From: Nitratireductor aestuarii
Lineage (GTDB): Bacteria; Pseudomonadota; Alphaproteobacteria; Rhizobiales; Rhizobiaceae
DNA length: 64,000 bases
Assembly: GCF_014641695.1 (NCBI RefSeq)
Contig: NZ_BMIF01000010.1
Span: forward strand, 62,001 to 126,000
Reading direction: 5' to 3'
Below are positions 46,713 to 55,842 of this stretch, piece after piece. The position numbers and the translations under genes were made by a program. Each line of letters opens with the position of its first letter. Position 1 is the first letter of the stretch. The notes beneath the pieces are model-generated. The model saw nothing but the letters and a program-made list of their open reading frames with translations, made no database searches and was not told the DNA's origin.

Positions 46713-48851
46713 TCAGTGGGAAACGGAGGCCTGGCCGACCGGGATGATGAGCGCGTCGAGAGCGACGACACCTTCACCTTCCGGCCGGACAAGAACCGGG
46801 TTCATGTCGATTTCAGCTACGTCGTCAGCGTGACGGCAGGCGAAGCGCGAAAGCGCGGCAAGCGTTGCTGCAGCCGCCTTCACGTCAGCCCTGGCCTGGC
46901 CGCGCGCGCCGTCCATGACGGGGAACATCTTGAGGCCGCGGATCATCTGGAGAGCTTCCTCTTCCGTGACCGGAGCCTGCTGGATTGCCGTATCCTTCAG
47001 CACCTCGGCGTAGATGCCGCCCATGCCGACCATGACGACCGGACCAAAGACGCTGTCACGCGAAATGCCCATGATGAGCTCTGTGCCGCCCTTCGCCATC
47101 GGGGTGACCAGAACGCCGTCGATGCGGGCATCGGCCTTGTAGGCGCGGGCGTTGACGAGGATACGCTCATAGGCTGCGCGGACATCGGCCTCGTTGGTGA
47201 GGTTGAGCACCACGCCGCCGGCTTCCGTCTTGTGCTGGATGTCTTCAGACACGATCTTCAGCACGACCGGAAAGCCGAACTCGGCGGCATAGCGGGCGGC
47301 CTCATCGGCGGAGGTAACGATCTGCTCCGGCAGGATCGAAACGCCAGAGGCGGCAAGCGCCTTCTTGCTTGCGTATTCGTTGCGGAATGCGCTCGCATCG
47401 AGCTTTTCCACCTTGCCGTCGAAGCGGGTTGGCTCGGCAAGCGTCTGCAGCTCACCAAGCCGCGCGAGACCCGCCAGACCCTTCGCTGCCGCGTCGATCG
47501 ACGGGAAGACTGGGATGCCCATGGCGTTGATCTCGGCAACCGCGTCGGCGGGACCGGCGGAGGTCACGACCAGCAGACGGTCCGGATAGGCTTTGCGAAC
47601 TTCGCGCAGGCCTTCCATGTACACGCCACGCAGGCGCTTGTTGTAGAGCGAGAGCGACAGGAAGAGTTCCACCGCGTCGGTGTTCTCCTCTTCCATCAGC
47701 GCGGAAAGCATCTTGGTCAGAATGTCCGGGCGGGACGACATCTGTGCAGAAGCATCGACCGGGTTGTTGGTGCCGGCGATCGGGACGGCTTCCTGGATGC
47801 GGCGCTTGGTGTTTTCGGAAAGGTCCGGCAGCGTCAGGCCAGCCTGCGTGGAGGCATCGGCCATCATGATGCCGAAGCCGCCGGAGGCCGCGACAACCGT
47901 TACGCGCTTGCCCTTGGGCAGGCGGTTCGGCAGCAGCATTGAAGCGGCATGGCCAACGTCCAGCATCTCTTCGACGGAATGGACGCGCAGCGCACCGTAG
48001 CGGCGCAGCACGGCGTCAATCACGGCGTCAGAGCCAGCGAGCGCGCCGGTGTGGGAAGCAGCTGCCTTCTGGCCGGACTCGGTGGAGCCGATCTTGAGAA
48101 CGACGACGGGCTTGCCAGCCTTGCGGGCCTTTTCCAGCGCGTAGGTCAGGCGCTCGCCGTTGCGGCAGGTTTCCATGATCGTCAGGATCAGGCCTGTCTC
48201 GGCATCATCCGCGTAAGCGGCGATGCCGTCGGCAACGTCAACGTCAGCCTCGTTGCCAGTCGCCATGAAGCGCGCAACGCCAAGGCCGCGGCGGGAGACG
48301 TTCTGCACCACATAGGAGCCGATGTTACCAGACTGCGATATGATGGAGACGTTGCCTGCGAGCGGCATGTTATCTTCGAGCACGATCGAAAAGGAACCGA
48401 TCACAGCCTCGGCAACGGAGAAGGAACCAAGGCAGTTCGGCCCGAGCATTCGGATGTTGCCTGCCCGCGCGATCTCGACCATCTGGTCCTGCAGCGCGGC
48501 TCCTTCCGGGCCGGCTTCGGTGAAGCCAGCGGAGAGAACAGCGGCGGCCTTCACGCCTTTCTCGGCGCATTCCTTCAGCGCAGCAACGGCAGCTTCAGCC
48601 GGAACAACGATCAGCGCGAGATCGGGCGCCTTCGGCAGGTCCAGCACGGACTTGTAGGCCGTCAGACCCTGGATCTCGCCGCCGCGCGGGTTGATCGGGT
48701 AGATCGCTCCCTTGTAGCCATACTTCTGCAGCAGATAGACCGGACGGCCACCGATCTTCGATGAATCGTCCGAGGCACCGATGATTGCAATTCCGTCCGC
48801 CTTGAAGAAGGCGTCCATGCCCGCGCCGGGCAGAACAGTCATGTCAGTCAT
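46713..48851 (-). CDS. ADP-forming acyl-CoA synthetase (acetate-CoA ligase family)
   Basis: A 712-residue protein. Its order is CoA-binding domain (IAIIGASDDSSKIGGRPVYLLQKYGYKGAIYPINPRG, about 18-54), succinyl-CoA-synthetase-like ligase domain with the flavodoxin-like SGGFGIMMAD region, and a C-terminal ATP-grasp domain (FPVVLKIVSEDIQHKTEAGGVVLNL). It makes acyl-CoA with ATP giving ADP, the likely activation step for this operon. It starts three bases after the hydratase stop. The acid is unknown. Confidence 0.92.
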   Translation of the reverse strand: MTDMTVLPGAGMDAFFKADGIAIIGASDDSSKIGGRPVYLLQKYGYKGAIYPINPRGGEIQGLTAYKSVLDLPKAPDLALIVVPAEAAVAALKECAEKGVKAAAVLSAGFTEAGPEGAALQDQMVEIARAGNIRMLGPNCLGSFSVAEAVIGSFSIVLEDNMPLAGNVSIISQSGNIGSYVVQNVSRRGLGVARFMATGNEADVDVADGIAAYADDAETGLILTIMETCRNGERLTYALEKARKAGKPVVVLKIGSTESGQKAAASHTGALAGSDAVIDAVLRRYGALRVHSVEEMLDVGHAASMLLPNRLPKGKRVTVVAASGGFGIMMADASTQAGLTLPDLSENTKRRIQEAVPIAGTNNPVDASAQMSSRPDILTKMLSALMEEENTDAVELFLSLSLYNKRLRGVYMEGLREVRKAYPDRLLVVTSAGPADAVAEINAMGIPVFPSIDAAAKGLAGLARLGELQTLAEPTRFDGKVEKLDASAFRNEYASKKALAASGVSILPEQIVTSADEAARYAAEFGFPVVLKIVSEDIQHKTEAGGVVLNLTNEADVRAAYERILVNARAYKADARIDGVLVTPMAKGGTELIMGISRDSVFGPVVMVGMGGIYAEVLKDTAIQQAPVTEEEALQMIRGLKMFPVMDGARGQARADVKAAAATLAALSRFACRHADDVAEIDMNPVLVRPEGEGVVALDALIIPVGQASVSH

Positions 48852-48854
48852 GTA

Positions 48855-49625
48855 TCAACGGCCTTTGAAAACAGGCTTGCGCTTTTCGAGGAAAGCCATG
48901 CGGGCTTCCTTAGCATCTTCGGTTTTGGCGAGCGCCATGGTGAATTCCTGCTCGTGGCGGTAGGCCTCGCGCTGGGGCATGACGTCGACCATGTTGGCAG
49001 CACGCTTGGCATAGCTGATGGCGAGCGGCGCCTTGGAAGCGATTTCCGCGGCCAGTTCCATCGTGACAGGCAGCAGCTGGTCAGCGGGAAGAACATCCTC
49101 GATGACGGCACGGCGCAGCAGATCGTGGGCCGAAAGGCGCTGGCCGGTGAAGAACATGCGGCGGAGTGTGGAGCGGCCGAACAGCGTCTTCAGCATCGAT
49201 GCGCCTCCAGCGAGACCGACATTGATCTCGGGCATGCCGACCGAAGCGTCTTCCGATGCGTAGAGGATGTCACAGGCGGCAGCGAGACCGAAGCCCGCAC
49301 CCAGCGCAACGCCGTTGATGGCGGCGATCACGGGCTTGGCGCACTCACGGATGGAGTTGGTCGTCTCTCGCGTCACACGGTTGTGCTCGAGGAAATCGCC
49401 CGGCTTGCTGGCGTCAGGGCGGTCCTTGAGGTCGGCGCCCGCGCAGAAAACCTTGTCGATGCCGGTCAGCACTGCGCAGCGGATATCTTCACGCTGCGAA
49501 ATTTCGTCGAAGGTGGCAATGATCTGGCGGCGCATCTCGCGGCTCAGGGCATTGACCGGGCGGCGGTCCATCGTGACCAGCGCTACATAGTTGGACACTT
49601 CCAGGCGAACATACTGTTCGGACAT
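48855..49625 (-). CDS. Enoyl-CoA hydratase/isomerase family protein
   Basis: A 256-residue crotonase-fold protein. The oxyanion-hole segments are CAGADLKDRPD (about 64-74) and INGVALGAGFGLAAACDILYA (about 100-120), and the C-terminus is the usual FLEKRKPVFKG. ATG at 49625 follows GGGGAG at 5 bases. It is the first gene of the nine-gene operon running to 39798, and a TetR-type operator lies 26 bases upstream. Confidence 0.93.
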   Translation of the reverse strand: MSEQYVRLEVSNYVALVTMDRRPVNALSREMRRQIIATFDEISQREDIRCAVLTGIDKVFCAGADLKDRPDASKPGDFLEHNRVTRETTNSIRECAKPVIAAINGVALGAGFGLAAACDILYASEDASVGMPEINVGLAGGASMLKTLFGRSTLRRMFFTGQRLSAHDLLRRAVIEDVLPADQLLPVTMELAAEIASKAPLAISYAKRAANMVDVMPQREAYRHEQEFTMALAKTEDAKEARMAFLEKRKPVFKGR

Positions 49626-49650
49626 CTTGGCTCCCCTTTGAACACGCCGA

Positions 49651-49670
49651 CTGACTGACCGGTCGGTCAG
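49651..49670. promoter_or_regulatory. TetR-type operator before the catabolic operon
   Basis: CTGACTGACCGGTCGGTCAG is a 20-base palindrome with one mismatched pair. It is placed 26-45 bases before the hydratase ATG, as expected for a repressor site. The TetR-family gene at 49875-50585 is the natural candidate. Confidence 0.65.
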
Positions 49671-49874
49671 GCAGCTGAGTACCAAAGAGGGAGGGTGTGC
49701 AACAAGTTCGCGAGAAACGATTCCGATGAAAAACTTTCCTGCAATTTCTGCAGTAATGTTCTTCAGCTATTCGTCATCGCTTTGATATTATGAGGGAAAC
49801 TCGGCTCTACGCAGTTGCAGCACGACCACGAGTTATTTATTGTGCACCGCAACAGGCGGTGTAAAGCTGGCCGA

Positions 49875-50585
49875 TTATCGTTCGGCAAAGCGCACGATTC
49901 GGTCGGTACTGACCGCAAACTGACCGGACTTGTCGTCTTCCCGGTCGTTGCCTGACCGCACAATGCCGCCGGCAATCATATCGAAATAGGCTTCCGCAAT
50001 CTGCGGAGCCGTACGCTTGCCGCCAGGCTTATACCAGCGATGCATCCAGTTGAGCGATGACAGGATCAGACGCCCGGCGAGCCGCGTATCCTCGATCTGG
50101 AAAACGCCTTTCTGCACGCCCTCGTCGAGGATGGCGCGCAGCATTTTTTCGAAGGCGTCGCGGCGCAGCTTTACCTGCATCGACATCTTGGGCTCGTTCG
50201 AATTCCAGAACTCCTGCGAGGCGGAAATCCAGGAAAGCCGGTTGTTCTCGAAGTAGCCCGCCGTCGCCAGCATGAAGACGCGCAGCTTTTCCTTGGGGCA
50301 GGAAATGTCGGCGATCGCTTGCGTGACGGTTTCGTTCAGACCGGCGCTGGTCGTCGAGGTCGCCCGCGTGAAGATCTGGTATTTGTCGGTGAAATGGTGA
50401 TAAAGCAGCGACTTGGAGATGCCGCACTTCAGCGCGATGTCGCGCATGGAAGTCGCCTCATACCCCTTGGTCATGAACAGCTCCGCTGCCTCTGACAAGA
50501 TGCGGTTTACCGTGTCGGTGCTGCGCGGACTCAACCCATTCCTCGATCGTATTGTTATATTCTGTACCAGCCTCGCTGTACTCAT
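49875..50585 (-). CDS. TetR/AcrR family transcriptional regulator
   Basis: A 236-residue regulator. The helix-turn-helix domain is ILSEAAELFMTKGYEATSMRDIALKCGISKSLLYHHFTDKYQIF, followed by a ligand domain of about 150 residues and a tail ending RIVRFAER. The ATG at 50585 lacks a clear ribosome site; a TTG at 50534 has GAGG six bases upstream and would leave a normal 74-base gap to the divergent lactonase gene. It probably represses the operon starting at 49625; many such regulators respond to acyl-CoA. Confidence 0.9.
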   Translation of the reverse strand: MSTARLVQNITIRSRNGLSPRSTDTVNRILSEAAELFMTKGYEATSMRDIALKCGISKSLLYHHFTDKYQIFTRATSTTSAGLNETVTQAIADISCPKEKLRVFMLATAGYFENNRLSWISASQEFWNSNEPKMSMQVKLRRDAFEKMLRAILDEGVQKGVFQIEDTRLAGRLILSSLNWMHRWYKPGGKRTAPQIAEAYFDMIAGGIVRSGNDREDDKSGQFAVSTDRIVRFAER

Positions 50586-50608
50586 TAATGAAAAAAGGAC
50601 GGATGACA

Positions 50609-51481
50609 ATGTCCCTTAGCATCGCACGCTGTGGCGACCTGAAGCTCGATCTGGGCGAATGCCCCGTCTGGGAAGAGGCTAACCAGAAGCTGTGGCTGAT
50701 GGACTGCCGGCAGGGCCGCATCTATTCCATGGATCGCGATTGGAACGCTTCGTTGGAGGCGAAAATCGAGCCGCCGACCGGTTCCTTTGCACTTTGCGCC
50801 GACGGAAGCTTGATCGTCAGCCGCAAGGAAACCATCGTCCGGCTCCGCGAGGGCAAGGAAGAGATTCTCGCACAGATCGAAGAGAGCCATCCAAACATGC
50901 GGCTGAACGACGGGGCAGTAATGCCGGACGGAAGTTTCGTCGTCGGCACCATGCATGTCTTCCGCGAGCTCGGCGAGGAGCCACTTGGCGGGCTTTACCG
51001 TCTCTCCGCTGATGGCAGACTCACGCGCATCGGCCGCGCCTTCGGCGTTACCAACGGACCGAAGGTGAGCCCGCTAGATGGCCGTTTCTACGTCTGCGAC
51101 AGCACCCCGCGACAGATCTACAGCTACGCCATCAATGAAGATGGCAGCCTCTCGGACGAAAAGCTCTTCGCCAGCACCGACTCGCTCGGCTCGGCGCCGG
51201 ACGGCTGCTGTTTCGACAGCGAGGGTGGTCTCTGGACCGCTCTCGTCCATGCCGCCGCGATCATTCGCTTTGCGCCTGACGGATCGGTCAGTCAGCGCAT
51301 CGACCTGCCGCTCGCCCATCCCGCGTCGCTCTGCTTCGGTGGTCCCGCGCTCGATGAACTCTACGTCACGTCCATTTCCGACAGTGGCCGCCTGAAGGCC
51401 GAGGGGCCCATGGATGGCGCGGTGCTGCGCATCACGGGTGCGGGTTATCGCGGTCTTCCGACGCCTTATTTCGGGCGTTAG
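50609..51481 (+). CDS. SMP-30/gluconolactonase family protein
   Basis: A 290-residue six-bladed beta-propeller hydrolase. Metal ligands and active-site residues are visible: Glu in LGECPVWEE, Asn-Asp in MRLNDGAVMPDGSFVVGTM, Asn in VTNGPKVSPLDG and Asp in SAPDGCCFDSEGGLWTA. It opens lactones, in keeping with a neighbouring monooxygenase that could make one. The ATG at 50609 follows AAAAGGA; ATGs at 50588 and 50603 are alternatives. Its 3' end overlaps the LysR gene end by 50 bases. Confidence 0.92.
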   Translation: MSLSIARCGDLKLDLGECPVWEEANQKLWLMDCRQGRIYSMDRDWNASLEAKIEPPTGSFALCADGSLIVSRKETIVRLREGKEEILAQIEESHPNMRLNDGAVMPDGSFVVGTMHVFRELGEEPLGGLYRLSADGRLTRIGRAFGVTNGPKVSPLDGRFYVCDSTPRQIYSYAINEDGSLSDEKLFASTDSLGSAPDGCCFDSEGGLWTALVHAAAIIRFAPDGSVSQRIDLPLAHPASLCFGGPALDELYVTSISDSGRLKAEGPMDGAVLRITGAGYRGLPTPYFGR

Positions 51482-52424
51482 ACTTCTCCTTGATGACGGC
51501 CGGTTCGCGGAAAGTGAACCGCCGCTCACCACCGCCAACCAGCGCGGTGACGAAATCGAGGAAGACACGGATCTTGGTGGGCACCAGCGGCGTGTCGATA
51601 ATGGTCGTATAGATACCCTCTTCGAAGGTCGTGTTCGTCACGTGGTAGTCCGGCAGGAGCCGAACCAGCGTTCCGTCTTCGAGATCCTGCGCCAGCGTAT
51701 AGTCGTCGAGCAGCGCGATCCCCTCTCCCCGCCGCGCCCATTCAAGCAGCGCAATGCCGTTGTTGGCGATATGGCGCGGATGGATCTCGAGCTCCTGCAG
51801 CTTCTCGTCCTTCTTGAAGCGCCAGACGTAGCTGCCGCCCGGAAGCATATAGGCGAGCGTCGGCCAGCGGTTGATGTCGTCCGGCGACTTGATCGGCGGC
51901 ATGGAGGCGATCAGCTCCGGTGACGCAACCAGATAGCGCTCTGATACGAAGAGGCGGCGACGCTTCAGGCCCGCCTCTTCCGGCGGTGCGATGCGGAAGT
52001 CGATGTCGATATTCTGCCGGCGCAGGTCCACGAGGGTTTCGGATAGTGTAAGCTCGACCGTGATCTCGGGAAATTCCTTGCGGAAGTCGGGGATGAGCGG
52101 CGTCAGCACGCCAAGTCCGAACATCGTACGCGAATGAACGCGCAATATGCCTTGCGGCACGGACGAAATCGCGGTGATCGAACTTTCCGCCTCATTGATG
52201 GACCAGAGGATACTCTCGATCTGACGCGCATATTCCTGTCCCGCTTCCGTCAGGATCACCTGCCGGGTGGAGCGTACCAGCAGCTTCACCTTCAGATAGT
52301 CTTCGAAATCGGCGATTACGCGCGAAGCGGAGGTGGGCGAGACGCCAAATTGCTTGGCCGTGGCAGTAAAGCTGCCGGTTCTGGAGACCGACAGGAACAA
52401 CTCCATGGCACGTAGGCGGTCCAT
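51432..52424 (-). CDS. LysR family transcriptional regulator
   Basis: A 330-residue regulator. The N-terminal winged helix reads [48 protein letters not shown] in pattern, followed by the periplasmic-binding-like effector domain. AGGAGG stands six bases before the ATG at 52424 (another ATG is adjacent at 52427). It diverges from the luciferase-like monooxygenase gene, with an inverted repeat between them, and likely activates that operon. Confidence 0.92.
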   Translation of the reverse strand: MDRLRAMELFLSVSRTGSFTATAKQFGVSPTSASRVIADFEDYLKVKLLVRSTRQVILTEAGQEYARQIESILWSINEAESSITAISSVPQGILRVHSRTMFGLGVLTPLIPDFRKEFPEITVELTLSETLVDLRRQNIDIDFRIAPPEEAGLKRRRLFVSERYLVASPELIASMPPIKSPDDINRWPTLAYMLPGGSYVWRFKKDEKLQELEIHPRHIANNGIALLEWARRGEGIALLDDYTLAQDLEDGTLVRLLPDYHVTNTTFEEGIYTTIIDTPLVPTKIRVFLDFVTALVGGGERRFTFREPAVIKEKSNARNKASEDRDNPHP

Positions 52425-52466
52425 CATTACCCTCCTAAATCGCAGGACAGATACTCTGTTTAACAC

Positions 52467-52492
52467 AATTCCAAACTTTTACGTATGGAATT
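52467..52492. promoter_or_regulatory. LysR-type inverted repeat in the divergent promoter
   Basis: AATTCCA (52467-52473) and TGGAATT (52486-52492) form a perfect 7-bp inverted repeat with a 12-base spacer. It lies in the 112-base gap between the LysR and monooxygenase genes, the usual place for a LysR recognition site. Confidence 0.6.
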
Positions 52493-52536
52493 TAAATGCT
52501 CCCAGACAATTTGATCGTGCCTTCGGGAGTAGCGAA

Positions 52537-53607
52537 ATGGAATTTGGCGTATTTATCCTTGCGCAGCAGCGTGGATACCACCAGTCTTCTCAACAGGTTA
52601 TTACCAATTCGATCGAGCAGACCGTCCAGGCTGAGCAGGCTGGATTTAACGCTGCCTGGTACGCCGAGCACCACTTCAACAACTACTCACTCTCCCCTTC
52701 CCCACTGATGATGGTTGCGCATGCTGCCGGCAAGACCAGCCGCATCCGCCTCGGTACCGCCGTCTGCATCCTGCCGCTCTACCAGCCGCTGCGCTTCCTC
52801 GCAGAAGTAGGCTTCGCTGACGTCGTTTCCAACGGTCGTCTCGAGCTTGGCGTCGGCTCGGGCTACCAGGACTTCGAATTCCAGCGCTTCGGCACCAATC
52901 TGGCCGACTCCGGCAAGATCTACAACGAGTTCCTCGACGTGATCCCGATGGGTCTGAAAGAGAAGACGTTCGAGTACCACGGCAAGTTCCTTGACATCCC
53001 GCCGACCTCGATCGCCGTTCGCTGCGTGCAGGACCCGATGCCTCCGATCTGGGTCACCTCGGGCAACCCGGTAACGCTCGGCCGCGCCGTTCGCGAAGAC
53101 TATGCCCTCTTCACCACCGCCCTCCTCGGCGGCATGGACGCCGTCCAGCGTCAGCGCGACAAGATGGTCGCCGTTGCCGAAGGTGAAGGCAAGGACCTCG
53201 ACAAGGATGTCAAGTTCGGCTTCCTGCGTTGCGCCTACGCTTCGGACAACCAGGCTGAAATCGACTCCTACCTCGATAACGCCCGCTTCCAGCGCCGCAT
53301 TTCCGAGTCGCTGAAGTACCGCCGCGCCGAGACCGACGACGGATACCTGGTCAAGGAAGTTCCGACCGAGAACGATCCGACCATCGAGGAGCTGCGCAAC
53401 AACCTGCCGGTCGGTTCCGTCAACCAGGTCATCGACAAGCTGCTGGCTGAGATCGAAGTCCTGAAGCCGAAGCACATCGCTGTTAACACGCAGCTCGGCG
53501 ACTTCGACCAGAAGACCATGCTGAAGCAGATCGAGCTCTGGGGCGACAAGATCATCCCCGCCGTCAACAAGGCGCTCGGAACGTCTTCTGAAAAGGCTGC
53601 GGCCTAA
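52537..53607 (+). CDS. Luciferase-like (LLM) flavin-dependent monooxygenase
   Basis: A 356-residue bacterial-luciferase-fold enzyme. MEFGVFILAQQRGYHQSSQQVITNSIEQTVQAEQAGFNAAWYAEHHF has the typical first strand and the EHHF motif, and LGTAVCILPLYQPLRFLAEVGFADVVSNGRLELGVGSGY the flavin-side signature. It uses reduced flavin and oxygen to oxygenate a substrate, for example a Baeyer-Villiger step on a ketone; reduced flavin would come from the next gene product. The ATG at 52537 follows GGGAGT at 8 bases; the longer frame crosses the LysR promoter and is rejected. Confidence 0.92.
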   Translation: MEFGVFILAQQRGYHQSSQQVITNSIEQTVQAEQAGFNAAWYAEHHFNNYSLSPSPLMMVAHAAGKTSRIRLGTAVCILPLYQPLRFLAEVGFADVVSNGRLELGVGSGYQDFEFQRFGTNLADSGKIYNEFLDVIPMGLKEKTFEYHGKFLDIPPTSIAVRCVQDPMPPIWVTSGNPVTLGRAVREDYALFTTALLGGMDAVQRQRDKMVAVAEGEGKDLDKDVKFGFLRCAYASDNQAEIDSYLDNARFQRRISESLKYRRAETDDGYLVKEVPTENDPTIEELRNNLPVGSVNQVIDKLLAEIEVLKPKHIAVNTQLGDFDQKTMLKQIELWGDKIIPAVNKALGTSSEKAAA

Positions 53608-53618
53608 CGTTACTTCCT

Positions 53619-53642
53619 CCGTGCGCGGGCTGCCGCGCACGG
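53619..53642 (+). terminator. Hairpin between monooxygenase and flavin reductase genes
   Basis: A perfect 10-bp stem (CCGTGCGCGG/CCGCGCACGG) with a 4-base loop, then GTTCCTTT. It is probably a partial terminator that lowers expression of the downstream genes relative to the monooxygenase. Confidence 0.6.
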
Positions 53643-53690
53643 GTTCCTTTGGTCGTTGTTCGCAATGGCCTAACGTGACCGGCCCGGCAC

Positions 53691-53701
53691 TCCCCCCCCC
53701 C
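53691..53701 (+). repeat. Ten-C homopolymer before the flavin reductase gene
   Basis: A run of 10 cytosines lies about 61 bases upstream of the flavin reductase ATG, in the gap after the hairpin. Such a tract can change length by slippage. Confidence 0.7.
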
Positions 53702-53762
53702 TAAAGTCGGGTCGGTCATGTCGCCAATGTTGACTGGGCTCCGCAGCTTGAGGTCCTGAAAA

Positions 53763-54563
53763 ATGCGCGTTTATCTGACGAATGCAGGCGTTGTAACGCT
53801 TCTTGAACCGGCCAATTTCCGCGGCCTTGATGTTCTCATCGATCCGCAGGCGCCGGACCAGATCGAACGTGCCATCAGCCGGATCGGCAAGCGCGAGGGT
53901 GAAGGCCACGTCCGCCTTTCTCCATCGGTTCTCCGTTTCCTCTCGCCCCACGCCGGTGAAGCGGAATGGGAAGAGAACTTCGACAAGATGATCGCCTATG
54001 CCACCAAGGCTGGCTGGGTCGACGACTCGAACATGGTCCGCGCGCACATCACCTTCGCCGAGCCGCAGCCCTCGATCACCCCTGACGTTTTCAAGGCCGC
54101 CATGCGGGCGCTGCCCGCCGGCATCGCCGCCATCACCACCGGTCAGGGCGACGGCCGCGCAGCCTTCATCGTGTCCAGCCTCGTCTCCATTTCGGCCGAG
54201 CCTCCGTTGGTCGGCTTCTTCGCCAATCGCACTGTCTCCGCCCTGCCAACGATACTCGCCGAGAACAAGTTTGCCGCCAATGTGCTGGGCACGGGTCAGG
54301 AAGACGTCGTCCAGACCATGTGCAGCGCGCCGCAGGGTCCGGCCCGCTTCTCCAATGGAACCTGGCTTGAGGGCAAGAACGGCCTTCCCGTGCTCGATGG
54401 AGCATTGGCAACGCTGGAATGCGACATTATAAGCTCGACCACAGTTGGCACCCACCAGTTCATCGTCGGCCATATTCGTCATTCCTCGTCGGCTGAGGCG
54501 ATCCATCCCCTGGTGAATTTCAATGGTGGCGTGCGTCATTTACCGGAAAGACTGAGTGCATGA
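53763..54563 (+). CDS. Flavin reductase with an N-terminal extension
   Basis: A 266-residue protein. Residues about 112-266 are a flavin-reductase-like FMN-binding barrel (MRALPAGIAAITTGQGDGRAAFIVSSLVSISAEPPLVGFFANR, then FAANVLGTGQEDV and GTHQFIVGHI). It would reduce flavin with NAD(P)H and hand it to the luciferase-like monooxygenase. The first 105 residues (ending near WVDDSNMVRAHITFAE) are an acidic helical domain not present in ordinary reductases and unrecognised by me. TTGAGG precedes the ATG. The stop overlaps the CoA transferase start by ATGA. Confidence 0.88.
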   Translation: MRVYLTNAGVVTLLEPANFRGLDVLIDPQAPDQIERAISRIGKREGEGHVRLSPSVLRFLSPHAGEAEWEENFDKMIAYATKAGWVDDSNMVRAHITFAEPQPSITPDVFKAAMRALPAGIAAITTGQGDGRAAFIVSSLVSISAEPPLVGFFANRTVSALPTILAENKFAANVLGTGQEDVVQTMCSAPQGPARFSNGTWLEGKNGLPVLDGALATLECDIISSTTVGTHQFIVGHIRHSSSAEAIHPLVNFNGGVRHLPERLSA

Positions 54564-55723
54564 GTGCATTGGATGGTTTGATTGTCATTGACGCCAGTCG
54601 CGTGCTGGGTGGCCCTTATTGCGGGCAGATCCTGGCCGACCACGGCGCAAGGGTAATCAAGATCGAACCACCGCAGGGCGATGAGACCCGACTTTGGGGC
54701 CCGCCCTTTCAGGGTGACGCAGCAAGCTATTTCATCGGCCTCAACCGCAACAAGGAAGGCATCGCGCTCGATTTCAGTCAGGAATCGGGGCGCGCTTTCC
54801 TTTTGCAGCTGCTTGAAGGCGCCGACGTCTTCATCGAAAATTTCAAGACCGGCACGCTTGAGAAGTGGGGCATCGGCCGCGACGAGCTGCGCGAGCGCTT
54901 CCCGCGTCTCGTGCATGTGCGCGTCTCCGGCTTCGGTGAGGATGGCCCCTATGGCGGCCGCCCGGGCTATGACGCTGCAATCCAGGCGCTCTGCGGCATC
55001 ATGTCGGTCAACGGCGAGGCAGGCGGCCAGCCGCTGCGCGTCGGCATTCCGGTCGTTGATATCGTCACGGGCCTCAACGCGGCCCTCGGCTGCCTTCTGG
55101 CGCTGCAGGAGCGGGAGAAGTCCGGTCTCGGCCAGTTCGTTGAAGCAGCACTTTACGACTGCGGCATCTCGCTGATGCATCCGCACCTGCCCAACTATTA
55201 TCTGGGCGGCGGCCTGCCGAAGCTCGCGGGCAACGCGCATCCGAACATCACGCCCTACGACACCTATGCCTGCAAGGACGCGGATATCTTCCTCGCCGTG
55301 GGCAACAACGGCCAGTTCCGCAAGCTTTGCGAAGTACTGGGCATTCCGGAACAGGCAGACGAGCCGCGCTTCGCCACCAATGCCGACCGCAAGACAAACC
55401 GCCCTTACCTGCGCGAGGTTCTGGAAGCAGCACTTTCCAGGCACGTTGCCGCCGATATCGCCGAGACGCTGATCACCTCAGGCGTGCCCTGCGCGCCGGT
55501 GCGCACACTCGATCAGGTCGTTGAGGATCCGCATACCCAGGCACGCGGCATGATCGTCGACATCGGCGAGACCTATCGCGGCACCGCAAGCCCCATCAAG
55601 CTGGAACGCACGCCGGCAAGCTACCGCAAGGCTCCCCCTTCCTTCGCCGAGGACAGCGAGGCGATCGCAAGGGAATTCAACCTTGAGGGTGAAGCGGCGT
55701 CGGTCCTGCTGCGCAAGAAATAA
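54560..55723 (+). CDS. CaiB/BaiF family CoA transferase
   Basis: A 387-residue class III CoA transferase. DASRVLGGPYCGQILADHGARVIKIEPPQGDETRLWGPPF is the N-terminal CoA-binding signature, GRPGYDAAIQALCGIMSVNG the central one (the catalytic Asp is expected near residue 135-170), and GVPCAPVRTLDQVVEDPHTQARGM the C-terminal one. It moves CoA from a thioester donor to an acid, here probably the oxygenated product of the monooxygenase. It is cotranslated with the flavin reductase. Confidence 0.93.
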   Translation: MSALDGLIVIDASRVLGGPYCGQILADHGARVIKIEPPQGDETRLWGPPFQGDAASYFIGLNRNKEGIALDFSQESGRAFLLQLLEGADVFIENFKTGTLEKWGIGRDELRERFPRLVHVRVSGFGEDGPYGGRPGYDAAIQALCGIMSVNGEAGGQPLRVGIPVVDIVTGLNAALGCLLALQEREKSGLGQFVEAALYDCGISLMHPHLPNYYLGGGLPKLAGNAHPNITPYDTYACKDADIFLAVGNNGQFRKLCEVLGIPEQADEPRFATNADRKTNRPYLREVLEAALSRHVAADIAETLITSGVPCAPVRTLDQVVEDPHTQARGMIVDIGETYRGTASPIKLERTPASYRKAPPSFAEDSEAIAREFNLEGEAASVLLRKK

Positions 55724-55731
55724 GGTTTGAC

Positions 55732-55761
55732 GCCCGTGCGCTCACAGTGCACGGGCTTTTT
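55732..55761 (+). terminator. Rho-independent terminator after the CoA transferase gene
   Basis: An 8-bp stem (GCCCGTGC/GCACGGGC) with a 9-base loop followed by TTTTT. It separates the LysR-linked operon from the fadB-like gene. Confidence 0.88.
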
Positions 55762-55842
55762 CGCGCACATCCATATGCGCCACGAGGCGCGAACCAAGCG
55801 CTTGTCGCGCTCGGCTAGGCTACAGACATTTGGGAAGAGTAT

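Noticed and set aside
46092-47942. A 616-codon antisense frame over the acyl-CoA dehydrogenase and synthetase genes
   Set aside because: A codon-bias shadow of the minus-strand genes; no motifs.
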